The notes: generated by a model from the sequence alone, not told the origin. A DNA stretch of 64,000 nucleotides from FEB-12 sp964503315 (GCA_964503315.1 CAZCZL010000011.1:61937-125936), one strand, 5' to 3'. Positions 16,000 to 25,651 are shown, counted from the first letter of the stretch. Translations and numbers: made by a program.

Positions 16000-17460
16000 T
16001 CAGCACCGGGACATCGTCGCCACCCCGGCACGTTCAACACTTGGTGCGACATATGAGCGGTGGAAATCACTCAGTTTGTGCACGAGTTCCTGAATATCCT
16101 CGCGAGGCGGCAAAAACGTCATGCGGAAGTGATAGGTCCCCGGCTTCTGGCCGAAACCCGAACCGGGAACCACACAGATACCCGTCTTTTCCAAAAGCGC
16201 CAGACAGTACTCCATTTCCCTTTTTTCAACGTAGGCCGCTAGCCTATCCGGAGACAAGTGCGCGGGATCGATCCCCTGCTCTCTGGGCAGTTCAATGCGC
16301 ACAAACGCGTACATCGCTCCCTGAGGAATATCTACCGACATCCCGGGGATCTGATTAATGCCTTCACCGAGGATACGAGCCTTGATCTCAAGTTCCCGCA
16401 GAATGGACGCGCGTTCTTCGGCATAGGTCTCATAACTCCGCTCTCCAGGCTGGGGTGGAGAGACCATCAAGTAGGTGGCAATCTGGCCCGGTACGTTCGC
16501 GCAGAGGCCGATAGACTGCAATTTGATGAATTCGGCGAACACATCCGCGGGCACATTGCGCACTTCCATATAGCCGCCCCGGTGGCCGCATTCTCCCAGA
16601 AACCCCTTTGAAACAGAGTGCAGGCTAAAGAGCGGCACATTGGTTACGCCGAGATGATTCATCACTTTCGCGAACGAATGAAACTTTCGCCCGTTTCCAT
16701 AGACATTCTCCTGGTAGACTTCGTCGGCAATTATCGCCAGACGATGGCGCCGCGCAAAGGCGATGACCATCTGGATATTCTCCACACTGAGCACCGCTCC
16801 GGTAGGGTTGCCCGGGTTGATCACGACGATCCCCACCGTATTGATCCCGTTCTTTTTTGCCGTGACAAGACTGTCTTCAAGCGTCGATAGATTCAACTGC
16901 CAATGTTCTTCATCATCAAGCAGATAACCGATCTGGCGGCCGCCGTACAGCTCCAGAGTCGCGCTGTAGAGAGGGTACTGCGGAATCGGGATCATAAAGC
17001 CGTCGCTTTTCGTTCGAATGAGGGCGGCGAGAACAGACTGCGCCGCCTTGCTGGCGCCATCGGTAAGAATGACGTGAGCAGGATCGGCCGTGATGCCATC
17101 TCGTCTGGCAATGAAATCAGCGACAGCTTTGCGGATAAACGGAATACCCGCGCTCTGGCTGTATGCCCCCATCCCATGCGGATGTCGGGCGAGAATCGAC
17201 TTCGCCCGTTCGATGATATCCCGCGGAAAATGCCGAGTGACATCAGCGTTCTCCAGCAGGTCAGGATACTCCAACAGACAGAGGATCTGGCGCAGGTAGG
17301 TGAGCGGCTTCTGCTTGAGCGCCTGGGGATTGCCGATATTGCAGTAGATGACCTTCTGACCGGCTTCCTCAAGTTCCTGCGCCCGTTGCACGATCGGGCC
17401 GCGCACGGCATACTTCGCCCGCAACAACCTCTCATTGAGTTGTCTGGTCGAGAGTGTCAT
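16000..17460 (-). CDS. Class I/II aminotransferase, eukaryote-type alanine aminotransferase family
   Basis: The 486-aa PLP enzyme has the family opening (AKYAVRGPIVQRAQELE, then IYCNIGNPQALKQKPLTYLRQ) typical of alanine/glutamate:glyoxylate aminotransferases of the long, eukaryote-like type. PLP-binding features are ILTDGASKAAQ, NPGNPTG, IADEVYQENVYG and the Schiff-base Lys285 in SLHSVSKGFLGECG. The length agrees with the family. It would interconvert alanine and pyruvate using 2-oxoglutarate/glutamate in the cytoplasm. Its ATG overlaps the stop of pntB (ATGA, 17457-17460), so it is the last gene of the transhydrogenase operon; linking NADPH supply to glutamate/alanine metabolism is an inference. 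Confidence 0.9.
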   Translation of the reverse strand: MTLSTRQLNERLLRAKYAVRGPIVQRAQELEEAGQKVIYCNIGNPQALKQKPLTYLRQILCLLEYPDLLENADVTRHFPRDIIERAKSILARHPHGMGAYSQSAGIPFIRKAVADFIARRDGITADPAHVILTDGASKAAQSVLAALIRTKSDGFMIPIPQYPLYSATLELYGGRQIGYLLDDEEHWQLNLSTLEDSLVTAKKNGINTVGIVVINPGNPTGAVLSVENIQMVIAFARRHRLAIIADEVYQENVYGNGRKFHSFAKVMNHLGVTNVPLFSLHSVSKGFLGECGHRGGYMEVRNVPADVFAEFIKLQSIGLCANVPGQIATYLMVSPPQPGERSYETYAEERASILRELEIKARILGEGINQIPGMSVDIPQGAMYAFVRIELPREQGIDPAHLSPDRLAAYVEKREMEYCLALLEKTGICVVPGSGFGQKPGTYHFRMTFLPPREDIQELVHKLSDFHRSYVAPSVERAGVATMSRC

Positions 17461-18887
17461 ACTCTGACTCCTTCGAGCGGTCGAGCGCTCTCCACATTCT
17501 CCAGTATTTCGCCAACCGTTTTTGCGGCGTCTCCGAATAACAGAATGGTGGTTGGCTCATCGTAGAGCGGATTGGGAACACCGGAGTATCCCGGTCGTTC
17601 GTCGAGATTGAAGACCAGGACATGTTTGGCCTCATGGGCGTTGAGAATCGGCATGCCGGAGATCGGCGTATCGGTCTTCATAATGGCCGCGGGATTGACA
17701 ACATCGCACGCTCCGATGACCAGTACGACGTCCGTCGACTTGAACTCCTCATTGACATCCTCCATCTCGCGAAGCAGTTCATAATCGACGTCAGCTTCGG
17801 CCAGCAGAACATTCATATGTCCAGGCATGCGACCGGCGACCGGGTGGATGGCAAAGCTGACCCGCTTGCCCGACTCCATCAATCGTCTGGACAGATCTGC
17901 TACCTGGAACTGCGCTTTGGCGAGCGCCATGCCATATCCCGGCACGATGATCACGCTGCTTGCCTCGCGCAGGATCTCCTTCGCCTGGTTCATTGACTCC
18001 GACAACGTCCGTTCCACTCGCGTGACCTGGTCGAACCGCTGTTCCGGCATCTTCCCGCTCTTCGGTCCAAGTGCTGTTTTCGCCCCTGATAGGACTTTAA
18101 TGAAGGAACGGTTCATGGCTTTGCACATGACAGCTGTCAAGATAGACCCTGAGGCGGCCACGGTTGCTCCGCACGCGATCAGGAGTTGGTTTTTGATCAC
18201 TATGCCGCAAAACGCGGCCGCCAGACCCGCCGTGGCATTCAGGAATGAGATCAACACCGGCATATCAGCCCCGCCAATTCGAATGGAGAAGAGCCATCCG
18301 AGAAATGCCGATGAGACCAATACTCCGATAAGCAGGGCCACTAGGGCGGTACCGGGTGAAACCGCCGCCATCAGGCACAGGCCGCCGATGACACCAAGGA
18401 CGATCAGTAGCGCGAAATTATGGTGGGCGAGGATGGTCGGTGTTTGTCTCACCTTGGCGGCGAGCTTTGCGCTGGCTAGCATACTTCCGCTAAACGTGGC
18501 CGCGCCGATGATAAGTCCCAGGTAACCTGAGACTTCGCCGAGCACAGTTAGTTCCGCGCCGGATCGGGTCAATTCAACGAACGCGATCGTGCACGCGGCG
18601 ACGCCTCCCGCTCCATGCTGGAACGCCACCATCGCGGGGATCTGGATCATGGTGACCCGCATGGCCACTACGATACCTACCGCTCCACCAATGAGCAAAG
18701 CCGCCAAAAGCCATGGCAGATCAAAGATCTGGTGAGTCGCGGTCACCAGAACGATTGCCGCAAGCAACGCCGCAGCGGCTATGAGATTTCCCCATCTCGC
18801 CCCGCGCGGAGAACGGAACAATGTAATGCCTACGATCAGTAGGACAATGATCAGTAGCTCCAAGAGGAACTTCACTATGCTATCCAT
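17457..18887 (-). CDS. pntB: Proton-translocating NAD(P) transhydrogenase, beta subunit
   Basis: The start is placed at 18887 (MDSIVKFLLELL) because GGAG lies 7 nt upstream; the ATG at 18899 has none. The first 270 residues form about eight transmembrane helices. The C-terminal domain III binds NADP(H): VIVPGYGMALAKAQFQVADL, HPVAGRMPGHMNVLLAEA, and GACDVVNPAA, then DERPGYSGVPNPLY. The protein sits in the cytoplasmic membrane and drives NADPH formation from NADH with proton entry. It forms the complex with the two PntA parts encoded upstream. The length of 476 residues is normal. Confidence 0.96.
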   Translation of the reverse strand: MDSIVKFLLELLIIVLLIVGITLFRSPRGARWGNLIAAAALLAAIVLVTATHQIFDLPWLLAALLIGGAVGIVVAMRVTMIQIPAMVAFQHGAGGVAACTIAFVELTRSGAELTVLGEVSGYLGLIIGAATFSGSMLASAKLAAKVRQTPTILAHHNFALLIVLGVIGGLCLMAAVSPGTALVALLIGVLVSSAFLGWLFSIRIGGADMPVLISFLNATAGLAAAFCGIVIKNQLLIACGATVAASGSILTAVMCKAMNRSFIKVLSGAKTALGPKSGKMPEQRFDQVTRVERTLSESMNQAKEILREASSVIIVPGYGMALAKAQFQVADLSRRLMESGKRVSFAIHPVAGRMPGHMNVLLAEADVDYELLREMEDVNEEFKSTDVVLVIGACDVVNPAAIMKTDTPISGMPILNAHEAKHVLVFNLDERPGYSGVPNPLYDEPTTILLFGDAAKTVGEILENVESARPLEGVRV

Positions 18888-19144
18888 GTGTAACTCCACA
18901 TTCGCTGCCCGTTCGTCCTTACCTCGCCTGCCGAACCTGTCTGTTCACGTTCGGCAGAAAAGGATGGTAGCGCACGGTCCGGGCAGACAATTGGTTGGTG
19001 TGCCTCTCCCCGTTCACAGCCGGACAGCGCCTGAACAGATCCGCCAGAGTGCTGATGACGGTCGAGATGTGCTGATCCGTCGAACCAGCCTTCCACGATC
19101 TCCGGGGACGGAGTGTCAGGCGCGGCCAGAGCTGTGAGTGTCAT
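18875..19144 (-). CDS. Possible small ORF between pntA2 and pntB
   Basis: An 89-codon frame begins with an ATG that overlaps the stop of the upstream gene (TAATG), with GAGGA about 6 nt before it. It ends by overlapping the pntB start. The arrangement suggests translational coupling. Against this, the amino-acid composition is unremarkable, no domain is visible, and it contains an inverted repeat (CTGCCGAAC/GTTCGGCAG at 18928-18957). It may be a leader or spacer and not a functional protein. Confidence 0.3.
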   Translation of the reverse strand: MTLTALAAPDTPSPEIVEGWFDGSAHLDRHQHSGGSVQALSGCERGEAHQPIVCPDRALPSFSAEREQTGSAGEVRTNGQRMWSYTWIA

Positions 19145-19452
19145 TATCGGTCCTCGGCCTTTGCGTGGTTGGCTTGCTGTGTTTTGAACAGCCGAGTCAT
19201 CCGATCGGTGATCATGAAACCACCGATCAAGTTGAAAGCCGCGGTCGCGAGAGCGAGCATACCGACAAGAATAGAGCCGGTGTCGGACTTCACCGCGAAC
19301 AGCAGGATCGCTCCCAGGATGGTCACGGCAGAGACCGCATTGGTCATTGACATCAGCGGTGTGTGCAGGAGTGGGGGAACCCGCGAAATGAGCAGGTACC
19401 CCACGCCGAACGCCACCGCGAAAACGGACAACATCAAGATAAGGTCAGACAC
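19144..19452 (-). CDS. pntA2: NAD(P) transhydrogenase alpha subunit, membrane part
   Basis: The 102-aa protein has three to four hydrophobic segments and the motifs expected for the C-terminal membrane part of PntA (RVPPLLHTPLMSMTNAVSAV, then ILGAILL). The start is GTG with AAGGAG 8 nt upstream. It belongs to the split-PntA arrangement found in many bacteria. It lies 21 nt from pntA1 and is in the same operon. Confidence 0.95.
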   Translation of the reverse strand: MSDLILMLSVFAVAFGVGYLLISRVPPLLHTPLMSMTNAVSAVTILGAILLFAVKSDTGSILVGMLALATAAFNLIGGFMITDRMTRLFKTQQANHAKAEDR

Positions 19453-19473
19453 GATTCTTCTCCTTTGTTTTGG

Positions 19474-20646
19474 TCACTTCGCGGCCACGCTTTCGCGCAT
19501 CGCCTCCAAGGCCGGCTCATAGACGATCTTGCCATCGCTGGTCACCTGTGAGGTCCTGACGATCTCATCGGTGAGGTCCGGCGACTGCGATCCATGCTTG
19601 AACATGTTCTCGATGTAGTAGTACATGTTGTTGGCGTAGAGCCACGAGGACTGCATGGGCATACGACCAGGGAGGTTCTGCACGCCACAGACGCGAACAT
19701 CATGCTTCACGACATCCTGCCCGGGACGGGTCAACTCGCAGTTACCGCCCTGGTCAATGGAAATGTCGATGATCACCGAGCCAGGCTTCATGCACGCGAC
19801 TGCCTCGTCCGTCACGAGGATAGGCGCCAGAGAACCCGGAACGAGAGCCGACAGGATCATGATGTCGATCTGGTGGGCAATATCCTGAATGGCCTTCTGC
19901 TCCTGCAGCAACCAGGTATCAGGGAGTTGCTTGGCGTACCCACCATCGGCGATCGCAAGACCGACAGGAACCTCGAACCCTTCGACCTTGGCGCCAAGAC
20001 TGGCGGCCTCCTGTCGGGCCGATTCGCGAATATCCCAAGCCTTGACCACAGCGCCAAGGCGCTTGGCTGTAGCGATCGACTGCAGACCGGCTACACCGGC
20101 TCCGACGACCAGCACGGTCGCCGGTTTGATGGCGCCGATCGCCGTTCCCACCATCGGGAGGAAACGCGGCAGGTACTCCGCGGCATCGAGCACTGCTCGG
20201 TATCCAGCTACCGTGCTCATAGAGGTTAGCGCATCCATGCGTTGCGCGCGAGAGATCCGCGGGATGCCATCCATCGTGAACGACAGGATACCGCGGTTGG
20301 CCAGCTTTCGGACCATCTCATGGCTGTCCGGTGAGGCGGGATGCAGAAACGTCACCAGCGTTGCCGAACGAGGCATCATATCTACTTCGTGTTTGCCGAC
20401 AACTTCATTGAAGATAGGCTGCTTGACCTTGAGGATCAGGTCAGCCATGTCAAAAAGTTCCTGTACGTCCGTAACGATCTCAGCGCCTGCCCTCTTGTAC
20501 GCTTCATCGGACACGAAAATGCCTTCGCCGGCGCCAGCCTGGACCGCGACATCGAAACCCTTCCTACGGAATTTCTCCACCGTTTCCGGAATGGCTGCAA
20601 CTCGCTTTTCAGCGTGCAGAATCTCTTTGGGAACTACTATTCGCAT
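19474..20646 (-). CDS. pntA1: NAD(P) transhydrogenase alpha subunit, NAD-binding part
   Basis: The 390-aa soluble domain I binds NAD(H). It opens with the AlaDH/PNT N-terminal motif (MRIVVPKEILHAEKRVAAIPET in part) and has the Rossmann signature VVGAGVAGLQSIATAKRLGA. Family residues for the NAD site (DISIDQGGNCELTRPG and the RQD-loop equivalent) are present. AAGGAG precedes the ATG by 7 nt. It is the first clear gene of the pnt operon, 32 nt downstream of a hypothetical gene. Confidence 0.96.
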   Translation of the reverse strand: MRIVVPKEILHAEKRVAAIPETVEKFRRKGFDVAVQAGAGEGIFVSDEAYKRAGAEIVTDVQELFDMADLILKVKQPIFNEVVGKHEVDMMPRSATLVTFLHPASPDSHEMVRKLANRGILSFTMDGIPRISRAQRMDALTSMSTVAGYRAVLDAAEYLPRFLPMVGTAIGAIKPATVLVVGAGVAGLQSIATAKRLGAVVKAWDIRESARQEAASLGAKVEGFEVPVGLAIADGGYAKQLPDTWLLQEQKAIQDIAHQIDIMILSALVPGSLAPILVTDEAVACMKPGSVIIDISIDQGGNCELTRPGQDVVKHDVRVCGVQNLPGRMPMQSSWLYANNMYYYIENMFKHGSQSPDLTDEIVRTSQVTSDGKIVYEPALEAMRESVAAK

Positions 20647-20678
20647 ATCATTCTCCTTATTGCTTGTGTACTATCCAA

Positions 20679-21491
20679 CTAGCCTCGTTGACCTACTAAC
20701 GATTGACGTCCGGCGCTGTGCTGGCCTAACATGCCATCGCAGACCCGACTCAGCGCGCTTCTGAACTCGTCGATAGTGGAGAATCTCCACTCGTGCTGCC
20801 ATATCATGTGGCTGACTTCATGGCCGGAATCACCGATGAACGCTTCACCCAACTTCCAGGGTGACAATGAAAGGATAAAACGCTGATCGGAGAGATGGGC
20901 TGGTAGAAGCACGAAATTCCGGAGTGACTGCAGCCCTTGTTCCAGCGGCATACCTTCGGTCCCGCGAAGATACCATTCCGGATTTGGCGTCCCTTCGCAC
21001 GGCTCACCATCGTACCAATGCAGCGTAACCAGAACCGCTGTGCCATCATGCCAAACGGGCAGGACGCCGTGAATCTCTGTCCGCAGTCCGTCAGACGAGT
21101 AACCAGCGGCTGAGACACCTAGTGCAGCTATCGGCTCGCGCAGTATCGCGGTACCGGGCTGGCTGCCTCTGTCCGAAGACGTCGAAAGATTCTCAAACAT
21201 CTCCATCGTAGAGGGAGCCTGATAGGAATAGACGGGAAACTTGATGGTGTTCGGCAGTCCACCGTCCGCGTGCTTCTGGATGAAATCCTCAGAGGACAAG
21301 CCTGCAACATGACGCTTGACGCCGCTGGTGGGGACCTCTACCTGCACAGGCCTGCCCGTCCAAATGGGGAATTGACATGGAGCCAGTTCCGAATAGGTTG
21401 CCTGTACCACTGTTTCCCCAGCCCTGATCAGCACATTGGTTGAATTGCCGTGCTGTTTCAATACCTTTGCCTCGACTCGCTTGTTCTTCAT
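20679..21491 (-). CDS. Conserved hypothetical protein upstream of pntA
   Basis: I do not recognise this 270-aa protein. GGAGGT lies 8 nt before the ATG at 21491, which favours it over the GTG at 21497. Residues 1-60 look like a small beta-barrel domain (VLKQHGNSTNVLIRAGETVV...GRPVQVEV). The rest has no signal peptide, membrane helix or obvious catalytic motif; it contains HWYDGEPCEG and a His-rich segment (GHEVSHMIWQHEW). The gene is 32 nt upstream of pntA1 and probably shares its transcript. Confidence 0.6.
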   Translation of the reverse strand: MKNKRVEAKVLKQHGNSTNVLIRAGETVVQATYSELAPCQFPIWTGRPVQVEVPTSGVKRHVAGLSSEDFIQKHADGGLPNTIKFPVYSYQAPSTMEMFENLSTSSDRGSQPGTAILREPIAALGVSAAGYSSDGLRTEIHGVLPVWHDGTAVLVTLHWYDGEPCEGTPNPEWYLRGTEGMPLEQGLQSLRNFVLLPAHLSDQRFILSLSPWKLGEAFIGDSGHEVSHMIWQHEWRFSTIDEFRSALSRVCDGMLGQHSAGRQSLVGQRG

Positions 21492-21901
21492 TTCCACTTA
21501 CCTCCATCACATTGTAGGGCCCGAAAAATCGTTATCCCAAATACTCTATGTCTCCGTATCTCAACTTCCAGTCCACAGCTCGGTGGGGAACACGAACTGG
21601 TTGTTTCCTCTGTTAGGAATTAACGGCATCTCTGGAATAGCGGATATCGGGCAAGGCCGGATAATCCGACGGGTTTGGCCTGAAAGTCAGCACGGTATTC
21701 GGAGGATGGTACATCCTCCGCCGGCGTACTTCAGCATTGCCGAAGGATGAGTTCTGATTAGGTCAGGAGGAAAGAGAGCTAGGGGATTCCCCTAGTCCAG
21801 AGGGTCACAGTTTGCCTGTGATTGATTCACCACCCGCTCTGGTCGCGGAGAGTGAAATCGATCGAACATGCTCGCATGCTTGCGATTAGAGCTCGACGGA
21901 G
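21492..21901. other. Intergenic region upstream of the pnt operon
   Basis: No gene is supported in these 410 nt. The segment TCGTTATCCCAAATAC near 21531 resembles one half of the dyads at 8113 and 62316, but the other half is missing. A hairpin-like GGATGGTACATCC-type repeat lies near 21704-21720. The promoter of the pnt operon is expected here. Confidence 0.35.
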
Positions 21902-22582
21902 CTACATGTTGCTCACCGCGGTGTATAGTTTCTGCATGCGAACATCCGTGGCCGAAATGACATCCGCGCAGTCCTTCAATTCTCGTCTCATCTCCTCGCC
22001 CTGTGTTTCTATAAGTCGATAGGCCAGCTCATGCTCCAACGATGCCCAGAAATCCATAGCTATCGTGCGAAGTTGAATCTCGACTTTGACCGATTCCGGA
22101 CCTGTCGAAAGGAAGACTGGGACCGAAATGATCAGATGAAGACTGCGGTAGCCGTTCGGCTTCGGGTTTCTTATATAATCAATTTTCCGCACCAGTTCGA
22201 TATCACTTTGCGACGTCAACAGGTCAGCCACCAGGTAGAGATCATCCACATAGGAGCAGATAACCCGCACCCCGGCGATATCGTTGATATTCTGGCGTGC
22301 CGACGCGAGGGTCAGTTCGAAACCTTTTCTGGCCAGCTTTTCCATGATACGTTTGGGAGTTTTTACACGAGCGGTGACGTGATGGATTGGGTTATGATGG
22401 CGGCTGTACTTGAATTCGTCATTCAAATTCTCCAACTTGGTGACAATCTCCCGGGTGGCCGACAAATAGATGTGTTCGGTTGCCAGGAAGGCGCGCAACT
22501 GTTCGGAGAGTTCCTCTCCCAGCGTGCCGTCAAGCATCTTGTCGTACAAATACGCCGCTTTAGAACGGTCGATCGGTTGCAT
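21902..22582 (-). CDS. Small alarmone synthetase, RelA/SpoT domain protein (RelQ/YjbM type)
   Basis: The 226-aa protein has the synthetase domain only. Motifs seen are KTPKRIMEKLARKGF, DIAGVRVICSYVDDLY, IDYIRNPKPNGYRSLHLI and EIQLRTIAMDFWASLEHELAYR. The last two contain the nucleotide- and metal-binding residues of (p)ppGpp synthetases. There is no HD hydrolase or TGS domain. The start at 22582 has GGAGGTGG 6 nt upstream; the upstream codons in the same frame look non-coding. It would make (p)ppGpp or related alarmones in the cytoplasm in response to stress. Confidence 0.92.
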   Translation of the reverse strand: MQPIDRSKAAYLYDKMLDGTLGEELSEQLRAFLATEHIYLSATREIVTKLENLNDEFKYSRHHNPIHHVTARVKTPKRIMEKLARKGFELTLASARQNINDIAGVRVICSYVDDLYLVADLLTSQSDIELVRKIDYIRNPKPNGYRSLHLIISVPVFLSTGPESVKVEIQLRTIAMDFWASLEHELAYRLIETQGEEMRRELKDCADVISATDVRMQKLYTAVSNM

Positions 22583-23224
22583 GTTTTCCACCTCCATTAA
22601 GCCTAGACTACGGCAGGCAGCCGTAGTTGGTGAGGATCCACTGCCGTGATCTCGAACACATTGCGCCAAGACTGGTATAGTATGGCGACGGACAAATAGC
22701 AAGAGCTACTAAACAGGAGAGGTTGGTGTACGGAGCCCGAATCGGCGTAGCAGTAATTGGGGCCGGAAGGATGGAGAGACCGTTGTTTTCAAACGGCCGG
22801 CCCGCATGGCGTGTGGCCTGGTGGGGGTGGAGACGTCGACCCTCAATTTACGCAGCGGAATAGCGACGTATGTGACATTGCGACAAAGCCAGGATTACTC
22901 CTGCATGTCATTCACACTCCTCAGACCGGGTTTAGGCAGCCCCATGTCCTTCCAATCCTGCCGCCTTCTGATATCGGTGTTTCTACTCTGCGACAAAGAG
23001 TTGCAACGATGTTGAAGCAAATGGAATGAGACCTCTTCCCGAGCCATTGGTCTATTGACTTGAGCTTTGCAGTCGGTTAAGTTGTTTAGACACTCGTGTT
23101 GACTGTGGATGCCGATCCTAGGCATATTCCAGTTGGCCCCGATAAATGATCCTTCTCAGCTGAGCGCAACTCCAATTCCGATAGCGCTGCTGTACCTTCT
23201 AAAAACTTTAATAGAGAGAATCAG
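22583..23224. other. Intergenic region between divergent genes
   Basis: About 640 nt without a supported gene; the one longer plus frame (22757-23029) has proline/histidine-rich noise and no ribosome site. Promoters for the alarmone synthetase and the SDR operon should lie here, but I cannot point to them. Confidence 0.35.
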
Positions 23225-23977
23225 ATGACACTCCTATCCGGAAAGGTTTCAATCATCACCGGAGGCGGGTCCGGGATTGGCCGTGAGATCGCGATGAAGT
23301 ATGCGATTGAAGGCTCGAAAGTGGTAGTAACTGATCTCGACGAAAAAGGGGGACGCGAGACAGTCTCCATGATCGAGGCAGCAGGAGGTGCTGCCAGTTT
23401 CGTCAAGGCCAATTCCTCAGTTCCTGCAGACCACGACCATGTGGTTGGAGAGACGGTGAGACTATATGGGGCAGTTCACATCGCAGTCAACAACGCCGGA
23501 ATCGGCGGTCCCTCGGCGCCAACGGGAGAATATCCGATTGAGGGCTGGGATAAGGTGCTGTCCATAAACCTTTCCGGCGTTTTCTACGGAATGCGATACC
23601 AGATTCCGGCCATCTTGAAATCGGGAGGTGGCTCGATCATCAATATCGCGTCCATTCTGGGCCAGGTTGGCTTTGCAGGCTCGGTTGCGTACGTTGCCGC
23701 CAAACATGGGGTCGTTGGATTGACTCAGAATGCCGCTATTGAGTACTCCGCACAGAACATCAGAATCAATGTCGTTGGTCCAGGTTTCATAAATACGCCA
23801 CTCATACAACAGAATATGACACAAGAGGCACGAGCAGCTCTCGTGGCGCTCCATCCGATCGGACGGCTTGGTGAAGCATCCGAGGTTGCCGAACTTGTTC
23901 TGTGGCTTGGCTCTGACAAAGCATCCTTTGTCACTGGTGCATATTACGCAATTGATGGAGGATACTTGGCACGCTAA
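23225..23977 (+). CDS. Short-chain dehydrogenase/reductase (SDR), classical type
   Basis: The 250-aa protein shows the NAD(P)-binding motif TGGGSGIG (residues 12-19), NNAG (89-92), catalytic Ser143, Tyr156 and Lys160 (YVAAK), and DGGYL near the C-terminus. Asp37/Asp39 after the second strand (VVTDLDE) suggests a preference for NAD(H) over NADP(H). AGAGAG lies about 8 nt upstream of the ATG. It is the first gene of a plus-strand operon with a SnoaL-like lipoprotein, pirin and an FMN reductase. The substrate cannot be read from the sequence. Confidence 0.92.
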   Translation: MTLLSGKVSIITGGGSGIGREIAMKYAIEGSKVVVTDLDEKGGRETVSMIEAAGGAASFVKANSSVPADHDHVVGETVRLYGAVHIAVNNAGIGGPSAPTGEYPIEGWDKVLSINLSGVFYGMRYQIPAILKSGGGSIINIASILGQVGFAGSVAYVAAKHGVVGLTQNAAIEYSAQNIRINVVGPGFINTPLIQQNMTQEARAALVALHPIGRLGEASEVAELVLWLGSDKASFVTGAYYAIDGGYLAR

Positions 23978-24020
23978 AACTCAAACCAGACATTAACGCA
24001 AAGAAGAGGAGATGTAAAAC

Positions 24021-24623
24021 ATGAGGAATATTCCAGAATTCACAGGACTGTTCGCAACGCTCCTGATGGTAGTGATTGTTACATCCCTAACCAACTGTTC
24101 GGCTGACAAAGGCGGCTATACGCCGGAAATGCAGGCCAAGATCGATTCCATGCAGGCGGTCTTAAGTGCCATGGCTACCGGTGAATCGACCTTGAGCAAG
24201 AACCTTCAAACTTTTGACACCCTGGACTTCACCATATTCACCAATCAGGAATGGGTCCGGTTTCACGAGAGTCATGCGTCGGATATCATAGTTAACTGGC
24301 CGGATGGTCACCACACCAATGGGCTCGAACGACATATTGAGGATCTCAAGGCGATGTTTGTGTATGCTCCGGACACCCGCATCATGCAGCACCCCATTCG
24401 CTTCGGGGATAAGAGCGGCGAGTGGACTTGTGTGACTAGTTTCATGGAAGGGACTTTCTCGAAACCTATGCCAATAGGAGACGGCAAATTCATTCAACCG
24501 ACCGGAAAAACGTTCAAGTTGCCAATGTGTACGGTGGGACACTGGAAGAACGGGGTCATGATCGAGGAATCATTGTTCTGGGACAACCAAACGTATATGA
24601 ATCAAATAGGTCTCGGCAATTGA
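24021..24623 (+). CDS. SnoaL-like (ester-cyclase family) lipoprotein
   Basis: The 200-aa protein has a lipoprotein signal with lipobox SLTN-C (Cys26), so it is lipid-anchored outside the cytoplasm. Residues about 75-195 look like the SnoaL / NTF2-like fold (FHESHASDIIVNWPDGHHTNGLERHIEDLKAMF, in part, and FWDNQTYMNQIGL at the end). Such proteins can be cyclases or small-molecule binders; no catalytic assignment is safe. AGAGGAG precedes the ATG. It is 43 nt downstream of the SDR gene. Confidence 0.75.
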   Translation: MRNIPEFTGLFATLLMVVIVTSLTNCSADKGGYTPEMQAKIDSMQAVLSAMATGESTLSKNLQTFDTLDFTIFTNQEWVRFHESHASDIIVNWPDGHHTNGLERHIEDLKAMFVYAPDTRIMQHPIRFGDKSGEWTCVTSFMEGTFSKPMPIGDGKFIQPTGKTFKLPMCTVGHWKNGVMIEESLFWDNQTYMNQIGLGN

Positions 24624-24673
24624 ACCAGCTTCGAGTGGTTGATCCGGCCTAACCAGAACCGAGGAAACAATTA

Positions 24674-25651
24674 ATGTCATTACGACCTGTTAGGAAACTC
24701 AGCAAAGCGAAGCCGACGATCGAAGGCGCGGGTGTTCAACTCCACCGCGCCTTCGGATTCGGTGATCCCCGAGAAGTTGACCCATTTCTGTTGCTCGATG
24801 ATTTCCGCAATGATCGACCCGAAGAGTACCTGGCCGGGTTCCCCTGGCATCCCCATCGGGGGATCGAGACTATCACCTATGTTTTGGCCGGCACCGTTGA
24901 ACACGCCGACAGCATTGGCAACAGAGGAGTCATTTCCCCAGGAGATATCCAATGGATGACCGCCGGTCGAGGCATTCTCCATCAGGAAATGCCAAAAGGG
25001 GACGAGCGTGGTCGGATGCATGGCTTTCAGCTCTGGGCAAATCTTCCGTCAACCCTCAAAATGACCGACCCGCGATATCAGGAAGTGCATTCCGGGGATA
25101 TCCCTGAGGTCACTGAAGATGACGGGACAAAGGCACGAATCATCTGCGGAGATTTTTGGGGGAAGCGAGGTCCTGTAGAAGGGATCGCTTCTGATCCGGT
25201 CTATATTGATGTATTCGTTCCGCCTGGAAAACGGAAGACCATTCCGGTTGAAATGAGAAGTCAGGCTTTTGCGTATGTTTTTGCCGGGGACGGAAAATTC
25301 TGCAATGCGTCAAAACCCCTCGCTGTCCCCACTGAAGGGTCCGGCTGGTTTGAAGCAACGCCACCGACGACGGCGGATAACCGATCCCTGATTCTCTTCG
25401 ATACTGGCGATGAGATCAGTGTGGAAGCCGGGGGAGATGGAGTGCGCTTTCTCTTGGTCTCGGGAAAACCGCTCAGGGAGCCAGTGGCCTGGTATGGACC
25501 GATCGTCATGAATACACAGAAGGAACTGCAGGTAGCATTTGACGAACTCAATAACGGGACTTTTCTTAATAAAAAGCCTACGGAGATTTCCGATGGAGGG
25601 ATTTCAGAAGGTCAGCGCCACGGTATGGATCGCCGTATCCAAAGGGAGTAG
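24674..25651 (+). CDS. Pirin-family cupin protein
   Basis: The 325-aa protein carries the pirin bicupin fold. The metal ligands are visible as His59 and His61 (FPWHPHRGIETITYVL) and His103 and Glu105 (ILHQEMP). The family opening (KAKPTIEGAGVQLHRAFG) and length are normal. Some pirins are iron enzymes with quercetinase activity, others are redox regulators. GAGGAAAC lies just before the ATG. The next gene starts 2 nt after its stop codon region, so the two are coupled. Confidence 0.92.
   Translation: MSLRPVRKLSKAKPTIEGAGVQLHRAFGFGDPREVDPFLLLDDFRNDRPEEYLAGFPWHPHRGIETITYVLAGTVEHADSIGNRGVISPGDIQWMTAGRGILHQEMPKGDERGRMHGFQLWANLPSTLKMTDPRYQEVHSGDIPEVTEDDGTKARIICGDFWGKRGPVEGIASDPVYIDVFVPPGKRKTIPVEMRSQAFAYVFAGDGKFCNASKPLAVPTEGSGWFEATPPTTADNRSLILFDTGDEISVEAGGDGVRFLLVSGKPLREPVAWYGPIVMNTQKELQVAFDELNNGTFLNKKPTEISDGGISEGQRHGMDRRIQRE

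Noticed and set aside
21531..21546. A fourth copy of the 24-bp dyad (TCGTTATCCCAAATAC)
   Set aside because: Only one half resembles the motif; the GTCC/GGAC partner arm is missing.
22757..23029. Plus-strand 90-codon frame in the intergenic region
   Set aside because: No ribosome site, no domain and a composition typical of non-coding frames.
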